Source: Apoderus coryli (Eukaryota > Arthropoda > Insecta > Coleoptera > Attelabidae). Taken from it: 64,000 nucleotides of DNA. The DNA lies in contig OU452198.1 in NCBI GenBank assembly GCA_911728435.2, positions 7,846,001-7,910,000 on the forward strand. Reading direction: 5' to 3'. The position numbers and the translations under genes were made by a program. The notes beneath the pieces are model-generated. The model did no database searches, was not told the DNA's origin, and worked only from the letters and a program-made list of their open reading frames with translations. Shown here one piece after another: positions 54,875 through 64,000 of this stretch (positions are counted from its first letter, which is position 1; every line of letters begins with the position of its first letter).

Positions 54875-56066
54875 TATAATAGGGACCGAGCATACACTGT
54901 ATAGAGAAGAGAATCTGGCACCCACTGTATAATAGACATTTAAATACAAATATTCGTCTTGTCACTTGATCCCTATTACACATTATTACTATTATTATTT
55001 TGTCCGAAACAAAAAGAAAATACGATCCATCCCGAGGGACGTATAGACGAGGAAACACACCTAAAATAAAAAAAAACCATAATATACATTAAAACAAAAA
55101 ACGGGAAAAGGGACACCACACTTAATTTGGGAGCATTTTTAATGAAAACACGTACATGGAGCCAGAGAGAGAAACGCCTTTTCGTTTCTCATATATTATG
55201 GCTTATAACACATACAAAGCTGAAAAAATTTGCATTATATAAATCAAATAAGTGGTTGGTGTGTGTCTGTCTGATGTTGTTATTATTATTGTTATAATAT
55301 ACGTTTCGCGATATGTTCAAAACAAACGAAAAGTCTGAGTTGAATTTTAAATTTTTTCCGGTGTAGCCGTGGTGCGTTCTGGAAAGATAGCCAGCAGTGG
55401 CACATACACACGTGTTTAATAGAATAAACAGAACTCGGACAGACATTGCTGTCGTCGTCGTTGCTTGGTGACGTCACACTCCAGTGGTTTTGTTTTACGC
55501 TAACCTGATATAATGGGTACGTCATCAATTCGCGAATATTTGGTATGGTCTTTCTAATTTTAGTTTAAAATGATATAAAAAACACAACTCGATATCCCTT
55601 TGTAATGTTAATACCGACTGTAGCCGTCCATAGGCGCACCCTTTTAACTTTTCATAACAATACATGTCCTACGATATTTTAAAAATCCTTTATGTATTAA
55701 CAATTGCATGTTCAGCTGTATAAAAGTGTTGGTACTGTATTTTTCCTTGCCGCTCCAACACGGCAATATATAAACCTACGCTGGAAAAGACTGTTTTTGT
55801 TTTAGAAGTTTAGACATAGATGCACTCATACCTAGTCCGTGTTCGAACAGCAAAGAACATATCTTTTTAATAATTATTAATACTATTGTTAATACTTGTT
55901 ATGCATATAAGTAGATATATTTATAATAAAATGCTTCTGATGTTATAAACTAACAACAAATTTTACTCACTTAGTCAGTGACATTTTCTATAGAACACAA
56001 ATTTTTTATACTATGTGTATTTGTCACTTCATTATTTTCTGCTCGTGTCGTATACCATATCGCATA
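54875..56066. other. No recognisable gene
   Basis: AT-rich sequence. 55440-55560 is GC-richer (GTCGTCGTCGTT tract, TGACGTCA octamer) but has no ORF of note. Confidence 0.35.
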
Positions 56067-57157
56067 CGAGGGTTGCCTTTTATATTACAGGATTTGGCAA
56101 CCCTGGTGTTGCAATCTGGCAACTGACAGCTCTATCGTGAAGTTGGACATTTTTGAGATTATACGTAGGTACTCAGAACGTTTTGACATACAAGCGCTAT
56201 TTGTGTTGTTTACAGTAACTTAAAAGATTCATCTCGGCCCGAAAATGGAATTAAATTGTGAACATTTTCGTGCGATTATTTTTTACAACTTTCGAAGTGG
56301 ATTAACTCAGCAACAGTGCATGGATGAACTTAATTCAATTGTTGGCAATGAAGCCACATCAAGGACCAGTGTTTATCGATGGTATGGTGAATTCAATCGT
56401 GGTCGTAGTTCACTCCGAGACGAATTTCGTGAAGGTCATCCAAAATCAGTTGTTGTTCCGAAAACCATTGATGCTGTGCGCGAACTGATATTGCAAGATC
56501 GTCATGTGACCTAGCAAGAGATTGAGACAACCTTAGGCATTAGTGGGACTAGCATACATTCAATATTGCATAAACATTTGACTGTCAAAAAAAGTTGTTC
56601 GCGTTGGATCCCACACAATTTGTAAATCGCTCAAAAAAAGGCTCGTGTCGATTGGTCGAAAGAAATGCTCAAAAAATACGATCGCGGGCTTCGAAAGACT
56701 TCTATGACATCGTGACAGGTGATGAATCGTGGATTTACGCGTATGAGCCCGAAAGTAAACAGCAGCCGACTGTAGGGGTGTTTCAATATGTGCCAAATCC
56801 AACAAAAGTTGTTCGCGCACGAAGCACTTCAAGCAAATGGTCGCCTGTTTTTTCGGAAAAACTGGACATGGCGCAACCGTACCACTAGAACAGTCAATTC
56901 TGAGTGGTACACAACCATTTGTTTGCCAGTTGTGTTCCAAGAAATCAGGAAAACCAACCGCCGAAGACGGATCACTCTTCACTACGACAATGCGAGCTCT
57001 CACACATCAGCTCAAACAACTGCATTTTTGAGCATCCAAAACGATTTGAGAGTGGCAAAAGTGCTTCGACAATTGGTTCAAACGCATGCACAAGTGTATA
57101 GATTCTTCATGGGGAATATTTTGAAAAACAATAAAGTGATTTTCGAGTATTAATATT
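56067..57157 (+). mobile_element. Mariner (DD34D) copy, right end lost
   Basis: Left end CGAGGGTTGCCTTTTATATT after TA. The right inverted repeat is missing: after the stop codon the sequence changes into repeat family C. About 1.09 kb remains. Confidence 0.75.
56245..57153 (+). pseudogene. Mariner DD34D transposase, broken
   Basis: From ATG at 56245: MELNCEHFRAIIFYNFRSGL (start of the first DNA-binding domain), a SVYRWYGEFNRGRSSLRDEF block, a TAG at 56512-56514, QEIETTLGISGTSIHSILHK, S-R-W-I-P-H-N-L (the W-x-P-H-x-L linker) and a TAA. A shifted frame follows with IVTGDESWIYAYEPESKQQ (first Asp); another shift leads to LHYDNASSHTSAQTTAF (second Asp). Then a deletion removes the S-P-D-L-A-P-x-D block with the third Asp, and C-F-D-N-W-F-K-R-M-H-K-C-I-D closes the protein. 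It is clearly older than the copy at 52.4 kb. Confidence 0.85.
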
Positions 57158-57159
57158 TA

Positions 57160-57450
57160 TTACTGTCGGTATCCTTTGGCAAGCATGATTTACTCGTATT
57201 ATACGTCTTATATACCAGGGTGAAATGTATATGATAGCCCCAGTAGAATCGTTAAATTTATATATTTTAGATTAACTTTGGATAAACTTTACAAGCAATG
57301 CCACATATTTTTGAGGTAAAACTATTGCCTCGAGGACTGCAAATGAGTCTAATGGCCGCTAATATAGTAATAAAATAGAAACTGCAACTGTTACATTTAG
57401 GAACCAAAGATCCAAGGCAATGCTTCTCTCTTGACAGATTTATTTCAAGA
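57160..57450. repeat. Repeat family C, copy 2
   Basis: Inverse-orientation relative of 48150-48372. It starts exactly where the mariner coding part ends and replaces its right end. Confidence 0.5.
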
Positions 57451-58589
57451 CGGTCACCAAATATTATGGTAACATAGGTCTAAATATTATTTAAATGGTT
57501 TCTATCCCACCTTTTAAAAGACAAAAGACACTGCTGACTGGACTGCATTTCGACATCAAAGCAGTGTTGTTCAATAATTGAACAGAATTATTATGTTACA
57601 ATGCTACACAAAGCAATCCATATGAATAGTTTCAGGTTTACTTGTTTATCTAAAGAGTTTTTAATTATTTTCTTAACGAATTTTCCTTGGCAATAAAAAG
57701 GGTGATATGGAGTTTTTGTTTTCATCTCTTTCGCTCTTCAGCATTTGTGTGCGGTTTTGCTTTTACTATACATGGTCAGTAATAATAATAATTACATTAG
57801 GCATCCACGGCTTCCGCAAAACCGTATATGTGTATATATTCTACAGCTACGTATGTAGAGGAATTCATTTTACGTATTCGTTATATTCAGAAATAAAACA
57901 AACACTCATACACACTCACATTTTCAACCCTTTTCTTTGTAATTGTTGTACACATGGCCGGCTTTGCGGTTTATTCTGTTAATGCCTGGCCTGCTACTTA
58001 AGAAATCGGCCAGAATAGCAGCAGTTTCAAAAATGATTTGCATCGAGATATTTTTGACAATTGATTGGTACAATCCTAGTGTATTTCCGTTAATCTTGTT
58101 CTGATTGTGTTCAAAATTTTTTGTCTCAGGATTTCTATGGTCGTATTAGGATGAAATTCATAGACCCCATTCTTAGTGTAACCCCTGGAGATAGAAATCC
58201 TAGAGTGAAAGATCCAGGAGGCTAAGAAATTGTACCATCTATCTGCATCTGAAATTATTCTTTGAATAGTCAGACATGCATGCTGTTTAAAATTCGTTCG
58301 TAACTGAAATCAGGGAAAAAATAATACGATTCACTAAAATTCCGGGGTTTTCCGAATAACTAAACGGAATCCTACAACTTTCGAACCGGCAAATTGTTGG
58401 GCTCACAAATGTGCAACTTTGACTCAATTTAACCGACCTTGTAGGTATATACAGTGTGTCTACGTAAGTTGGCGGCATATGAGAGACTTTTTAGCTCTCC
58501 ATATCATATAAATATGTAATACTTTTTTAATTTCACCGGAAATACCTACTTGTTTTTGGTCATTTTATACATAAATAAGTACTTTTAAA
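57451..58589. other. No recognisable gene
   Basis: AT-rich, short frames only. A mariner-like end ACAGTGTGTCTACGTAAG lies at about 58451. Confidence 0.35.
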
Positions 58590-59400
58590 AAAAATTCTGT
58601 CTGTCTGTATGCACGAAAACGCAAAAACCACTTAACAGATTTCAAAATTTTTATTATTATATTTTTAAATGCAGCATAAAATTTGTATTTACATAGGCGT
58701 TCGTAAATAGTAGAAAAAGGGGTAAAATAAAAAAATATTTAAAATGTAAAAAATTTTATATTTAACTAGTTGAATTGGTGTTAAAAATACACGACAAAAA
58801 TTAATGTACCATAGGCGTCCGTGAAAATTCTATAAAAGGGTCAGGAAAAATTTGTATCCGTGATAACTCAAAAACCACTTAACGGATTTTAACCACATTT
58901 GGAACGAAAATACTAAAGGATATTTATAGGGGGTGATTAACATGGAGCGTAGCCAAGGGGTTTGAAAGAGGGTTCAAAAATTATAAAAATCATAGTTCTT
59001 AAACTTATCCGAAACATTGACATTCGAAAAAAGTGTAAAATGGGGTAAGAAGGTTAGAAAAAACGTATTTCTTAAACATAGCAGAAATATTGACTAGTTA
59101 TTTACAGCTTTGATAGAATATAACCTAAAAAATGTGTTATAAATAACTTGTTTCCAAAGGCGTTCGTAAATAGTCTAAAAGGGGTCAAAATAAAACAACT
59201 CAAGATCTGAAATATAAAATATGTACGTATAAATAGTGCCTCCAAAGAGAAGAAAAAGGAACAAAACCTGATACTTAAAAAAAAATAGCTGATGTCTAAA
59301 ACAAAAAAAAAAATATTTACAAATTTAGGTCAAAAAATTATTACTTTTACACTTAAATATAGAGAGCTATTCGTGCCTCGAGGGCAACAGTTTATTTTCT
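58590..59400. repeat. Interspersed repeat family A, longest copy
   Basis: Begins near 'tctgtctgtctgtatgcacg', includes two or three internal variants of 'aaccacttaac(a/g)gatttt' and 'ggcgt(t/c)cgt(a/g)aa', and ends in 'tgcctcgagggcaacagttt'. Other copies at 2640, 4225 and 7088 cover parts of it. The inner variants suggest ancient internal duplication. No ORF. Confidence 0.55.
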
Positions 59401-59639
59401 TTACTGATAGTTTTTGTATTTATGTAAAAAATTTTAGTTTATTTGTTATTACTGTTACTAAATAGTTTAATTGCAATAGTTTTTAGTTTTTATCATCCAA
59501 ACCTACTTTATAAAATTGTAAATTTGCACATCTAAATCTAAACGGATGCATCAGAAATTGTAATTATTGCAAATATCTCGAAAAATTTTTATGTAACAAT
59601 GATGAGAGAAGTGATATTTTTAATAAAAACGTAAATACA

Positions 59640-60315
59640 CTGAGGCACAAAAAAGTTACATTAGTTTTTACGTAATCAGAGTGCTGCAGAGAGCGCCCCC
59701 TACATTTCACATCAAAATTATCAACAAATTCAAATTCGTCGCCTCTAAAAACCCCCCATCACATAACACCATGCAAAAATATTGGTTGGAAACTAGGTTA
59801 TTTAGGAAAATCGGAAACGATATTACCACTTTGGCAGCCCTGTATCTCGGTTATTTTCAACTTTTGAACTAAGGTATTTTGGTAAAACTAAATATTTTCA
59901 CCCAGTTTTACTGTGTACCATTAATTCTGGGACACTCTGTACTGAGAAACCCCGTATACGACTGATAAATTTTGAGGTCTGATGGTTGCGGTTTAGGTCT
60001 TGGACCATGCATAAAGAATAATTTTTTTTTTCGTAAAAGTAATAATAAAAAAGTTTCCCATATGCCACCAACTTACGTCTATAGACACACAATATTTGTC
60101 GGTGTTCCAGATCCCAATGATGAATGATGAGGCTCGAATTCGAGCCACCCTGTACAGGATGGACGGTTTTATAATGTATTGCATAAATGATTTGGAACAC
60201 GCTATATGTATAGTGTCGAAAAAAAAATTGGTACGGCACTGTAGCATCAAATTAAAAAAAAAAAAATTATTTATATTTTTACACTGGAAAGTAGGGCGTT
60301 CACTCTGTATAGATG
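59640..60315. repeat. Cluster of mariner-type ends
   Basis: Blocks GGGACACTCTGTA (59929), GAGCCACCCTGTACAGG (60143) and a GGGCGTTCACTCTGTA block (60295) look like decayed CACCCTG ends in the same orientation. I cannot pair them reliably. No coding capacity. Confidence 0.3.
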
Positions 60316-61440
60316 TCACTAAATACATGTAGATCACATGTAAATCAAAGTAAAAAAAAAACAAAACAAATATAAATGGAACAGAACAGGAAAAAAGTAT
60401 TCAGATAAAGGAAATTGGTAGTGGCACCCTACTCTGTCAACTTTCCCGGAGGTATAAATTGACATCTACCAATTTTTGCTCTCTTGTAAAACTCCCGTTA
60501 AGGAATTTCCCCTCTCACACACATACACAAGTTGTTTTTCTCTCTTTCATTCTGCCCCTTATATGCGTGTATGTAGATATATCACAATCACATGAGAAAA
60601 GATATCGAATTTGAATGTGATTGTATCAAGAAGTCGTTTAGGTTTTTTGCTCTTGGGCGCTCTGTGTTATTCGTTTTGCTTTTTTATTGCTTTATAGACG
60701 GGGTTGTCCTAAATGCAAAAATAAATGTTTGAACATCGACGACTTAATAGCTCCGATACACATCTTATCTTTTTACTGTACACAATATATTTCTGTTGTA
60801 TAGTATCGTAAATTGTGACATTTGTTTTCCTGACGAGATCTATTTTAGGTATATGAAATTTATATTGGTCAAAAAGAGTAACAAATGACAATTACTAAAG
60901 GATCTTTTACCTATAGTGTACCAAAGGTATCACTTTAAAGTTAAACCTTCGATGAAGGAGTGTAGTTCCAATTACATAGAAAACATGAAAGTAATTGGAG
61001 TTTGTTCCTTTAAGTTCATCCAAAGTAGGTGAAATGTACCTATCGCAGTGCCTAGAAAGAAAAGAACACAAAAAATACACTTACTTATTCGAAGTTTCGT
61101 TAAAACCAATATTTTTAACACACAAAAAACAATGTCTTAATAGCCAAAATACGGGAAGTTCAAGCAACACACTAAATTTGAATCCAATATCTCAATAAAT
61201 ACTAGAATTATTTAAAAATATTGGTTTTAAATTTTCAACTTTGACGTCCTGTATATCGAATATGGAGGGTTAAAATGAAAAATGACATATTAAAACTCAT
61301 ATTATTTTGCTCAAGGAATCTGTGGTTAACGGATTGACCTCCTTTTTCCGGACACCCTGTACGTATACTTATTTATATTTGATTATTTACCATGTCACTA
61401 TGTGTAAAGTTTACTTACCGCATGTTTAAAGTCTGAGGAC
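60316..61440. other. No recognisable gene
   Basis: AT-rich. A single CCGGACACCCTGTA end lies at 61347-61360. Confidence 0.35.
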
Positions 61441-61734
61441 GTCGTGCAATGTTTTCTGGAGGATTACTGATTTTCTTCTCGTGCCTTCATTGATTTAGGA
61501 AAGTATTACTTGCTATTTGGGTATTTCAGGATATAGTTAGGTTCATACTGTGGTTATTCATGAACTTAATGGGTGGGCACTTTAACAGCTGGCGTTGTTC
61601 CGTGTTTTGGGACATCTCAAGCTTAGCAGGCGATCATCTGGTCTGCAAATAATTAATAACGTTAACATACAGTTCATTGGTATCGCGTTATTTACTTAAG
61701 TCATTGGACTTACCTGTTTTATGTGTTTGTTGTA

Positions 61735-62025
61735 TAGTTTGTAGTTACTGGTCCTTGTTTATTCTCTCGATTATACGGCTTCTGGACGGCAGGTGCTGTT
61801 GGATTCTTAAGAGCTGCCTTAAATGGTGAGGTTCTTTGGAAGCGTGGTTGACGAGGGGTAGCATTTGACGAACCGTAGGAGTGGAAGTGTTTCTATTGTA
61901 TTAGGTGCTACTACCGCAATATCACCTGAGCTCCTCTAAATCCTCGGCAAGGAGGTCAATGTCATTGTCGTCTACAGGAACAACCGTCTACTGTTTTGTT
62001 TTAGCACAATCGGCTAGTGGCTCCA
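61735..62025 (-). pseudogene. Decayed coding relic, unknown
   Basis: One minus-strand frame from ATG at about 62025: M-E-P-L-A-D-C-A-K-T-K-Q, stop, TVVPVDDNDIDLLAEDLEEL, stop, then T-V-R-Q-M-L-P-L-V-N-H and HHLRQLLRIQQHLPSRSRII. Acidic then basic, proline-containing composition with only three stops in about 95 codons suggests a real former gene, for instance a LINE ORF1 or another element protein. I cannot name it. Confidence 0.25.
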
Positions 62026-62955
62026 TTTTCATTTTCTATCCTATCTTGTGGTGTATGTTTTTTTCGTTTTATTATTTTTTGTGTTGATTCGTTCGACGTG
62101 AAGGTACTGTTGTGGGGAAATGTGTACTTTCGTGTGAGGGTTGTCTCTGTGAAAGACTTCCTGGGGCTATACTACCGGAGGGCATATGAACAAGACTTTC
62201 CGCTGCTTAGTACGGTCTGCGCAACTTATGCCTGTCTCATTCCATCTTTTATAGAGATCACTAACCCGGTTGTATGTCTCTGAATTGCTCATGTCGAGAT
62301 CGGCACTGTTTGGGAGGTTTTGGATCTTGCGATCTTACTTCGTTTGTACACAACGGCGGTATTATCTTCGCGCTGAAACTATCTGTTAGGTTAAAGTTTT
62401 AGTATAGCATATGATATTATTATTCTGGGTTTCTTTGGAGTCCCTGGACTGCTTCCTAAAATTACACATAGTATAGTTTACTATACACTATTCAGTATTT
62501 ACTTTTCAATTAAGTATTATTGTATATCAGAGTTTATGAAAGGCTAATTTCGGCTTTGTTATTATTCTTTGCCGTAACGTGTAAGGTTATGTTTCACTTT
62601 GAATTAATTTACAGCAATCAGCTGATATCTGTCACAGTTGAGGACTCTATTTCGATATATTTCGTTTAAAGTATTTTAAGGCGTGGATTTTTGGAATTTT
62701 CGTAAAGCATTTGGTACCAAGGCCGCACCCATGTCTACGCCATTTTGATTAGATGTATCTTAGCCTAGGAAAGAAGGAATTTAATTACTGAATATATTTT
62801 ATTAGTCACCAGTACCTCAACGATAAGGAGCTTTGCATAACAGCAGGATAGTGCTGTATACGATCGAGACCTTGAAAGTCGTGAGTTTTTTTGCTGTTGG
62901 AACTACACCCTTGTTGAAGTTTATGGAAGACACCCTTCTAGAAGGTATATTTTGT
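62026..62955. other. No recognisable gene
   Basis: Slightly GC-richer than the rest of the window; overlapping plus-strand frames at 61905-62283 show no motif. Possibly decayed LINE sequence. Confidence 0.3.
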
Positions 62956-62964
62956 ACATTTTCT

Positions 62965-63090
62965 ATATAGTTTTAGTATTAATTGGTCGACCAATGTTCT
63001 GAACGTGGATGGTTCTGTTGTAGAATTTCGGAAGAAGGTGAGAAATCTTGGTCTAATACTGGATGATGAATTACGTTTTCAAGAATAAAA
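62965..63090 (+). pseudogene. LINE RT thumb scrap
   Basis: Reads N-V-L-N-V-D-G-S-V-V-E and KVRNLGLILDDELRF, the V-R-N-L-G-V-x-x-D block found after the catalytic site in LINE RTs, then a stop. No neighbouring RT blocks. Confidence 0.55.
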
Positions 63091-63369
63091 ATCAGTGTAA
63101 ATGAAATGTTGGCGCCCTATTTAAAATAAATATAATGTGAAGGTATATCTACCACTCTCGTCTCCACAGTCTAAAAGCTAGACTGAAACGGCCACTGGCG
63201 CGCCTAGCATTTTTAATATAAATTAAATTCTTTTTACTGTGTTTTTTTAGTCACAAGTCAAAACATCATTTGTTGACTAGTGAACTAATTACGCGTCACA
63301 ACTTAGTGTTATTCAACCAGCTTGAGAAAACATAACTACCTAAATAATAATAAATAAAAAAAAGAGCAA

Positions 63370-64000
63370 CGATTCATATCTCAGTCGCAGTTCAAACATG
63401 TCAAAGGGTGCTTGGGATATAATAAATAACAAAAGGAAAAAGAGTAAAAATCAGCCCTGACTTTGTCATCGGATAAATTGACTGAATATTTTTCAGATAT
63501 AGCATCTTCATTAACCGATCAAATAAATTCACCACTGGACCCTGTCCTCCTCATGGAACCCCCTGATAAATCTCTATTTTTTAATTTTAGACAGATTTCC
63601 TTGATCGATATGAGAGAAGTTTTGGGTTCACTAAAACAGAATCATAGTCGGGATTTACATGATATAAGCTGTAACATACTCTTATCGATCAAGGAGATTA
63701 TTTTGTCTCCTCTAACTAGGCTTATCAATGAATGTATTTCGTACAGTGTATTTCCGGATTGCCTGAAGATCTCCAGGGTAGTGCCGGTCTTTAAAAAGGG
63801 TGACATGGAGGACGTGAACAACTACAGGCCCATTTCTATCATACGAACTTTGGGTAAGATAATGGAAGTGTTGTGTGCTCAATTAACGAACTACTTCGAG
63901 GCAAACAATTTATTGTCAGCTTCGCAGTTTGGATTTAGATCGGGTAGGTCCACTACATACGCGATTGGACATTTTGTCCAGGATGTGGCGGGTGCTTTTG
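63370..64000 (+). pseudogene. LINE ORF2, RT start, runs off the window
   Basis: First frame: M-S-K-G-A-W-D-I-I-N-N-K-R-K-K (the linker motif before the RT in jockey/CR1-type ORF2). A frameshift at about 63455 follows, then one open frame to the window end: SSDKLTEYFSDIASSLTDQI, FRQISLIDMREVLGSLKQNH, a VFPDCLKISRVVPVFKKGDM block, NNYRPISIIRTLGKIMEVLC and SQFGFRSGRSTTYAI. These are the RT finger blocks in correct order. The palm and catalytic YADD lie beyond 64000. Apart from the one frameshift it is well preserved. Confidence 0.85.

Noticed and set aside
55189..55528. Two overlapping minus-strand frames of about 80 codons
   Set aside because: Shadow frames in low-complexity sequence with an ATT/ATA microsatellite; no motif.
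60093..60364. Overlapping frames on both strands
   Set aside because: Inside a cluster of mariner-type ends with A runs; no coding signal.
61905..62283. Plus-strand frames of 60 and 88 codons
   Set aside because: They lie partly opposite the minus-strand relic and show only hydrophobic runs; no protein family resemblance.

Overview
This window is AT-rich, gene-poor nuclear DNA of an arthropod, most likely an insect and possibly a beetle with a large genome. I base that on composition, on stacked non-LTR retrotransposon fragments, and on several families of IS630-Tc1-mariner elements whose ends read CAGGGTG. The species call is inference. I see no convincing host protein-coding gene in 64 kb; nearly everything I can name is a transposable element or a relic of one.

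Layout. 1-15.9 kb: mariner-type MITEs, a LINE tail, a short ORF resembling the start of a Crypton-type tyrosine recombinase domain, LINE relics with endonuclease/RNase H and with RT, a hammerhead-like motif beside a large foldback, and GC-rich hairpins. 15.9-18.8 kb: a long-TIR mariner split by a LINE. 19.8-20.8 kb: a 979-bp hAT-type element with a perfect 8-bp target duplication. 21-26.6 kb: two LINE relics, one ending in a perfect 121-bp-arm palindrome. 26.75-28.81 kb: a 2,064-bp Transib-type element with a CGGCG target duplication and ends built like 23-bp-spacer recombination signal sequences. 29.5-31.2 kb: a hairpin MITE, a PIF/Harbinger-like fragment, and a 327-bp tandem array carrying three tRNA-like units. 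31.5-33.1 kb: a deleted long-TIR mariner. 34.7-40.3 kb: a large long-TIR mariner broken by three LINE insertions. 42-43.2 kb: a mariner relic. 46.0-48.1 kb: a structurally intact 2,087-bp long-TIR mariner with an uninterrupted 357-residue transposase (DD41D). 48.5-57.2 kb: an RTE-like LINE scrap, a Tc1-type element with a nested LINE, and two DD34D mariners, one nearly complete. 57-64 kb: diffuse repeats and, at the very end, a LINE reverse transcriptase running off the window.

How the parts relate. The cut-and-paste elements all carry ends or coding relics of known superfamilies. Non-autonomous copies share only ends with them. LINEs repeatedly land inside the long-TIR mariners, so nesting gives a relative age order: mariner first, LINE later. 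Youngest by sequence: the mariner at 46.0-48.1 kb (arms about 99% identical), the tandem array and the 25.4-25.7 kb palindrome. All homology statements come from reading motifs by eye; no search was run.
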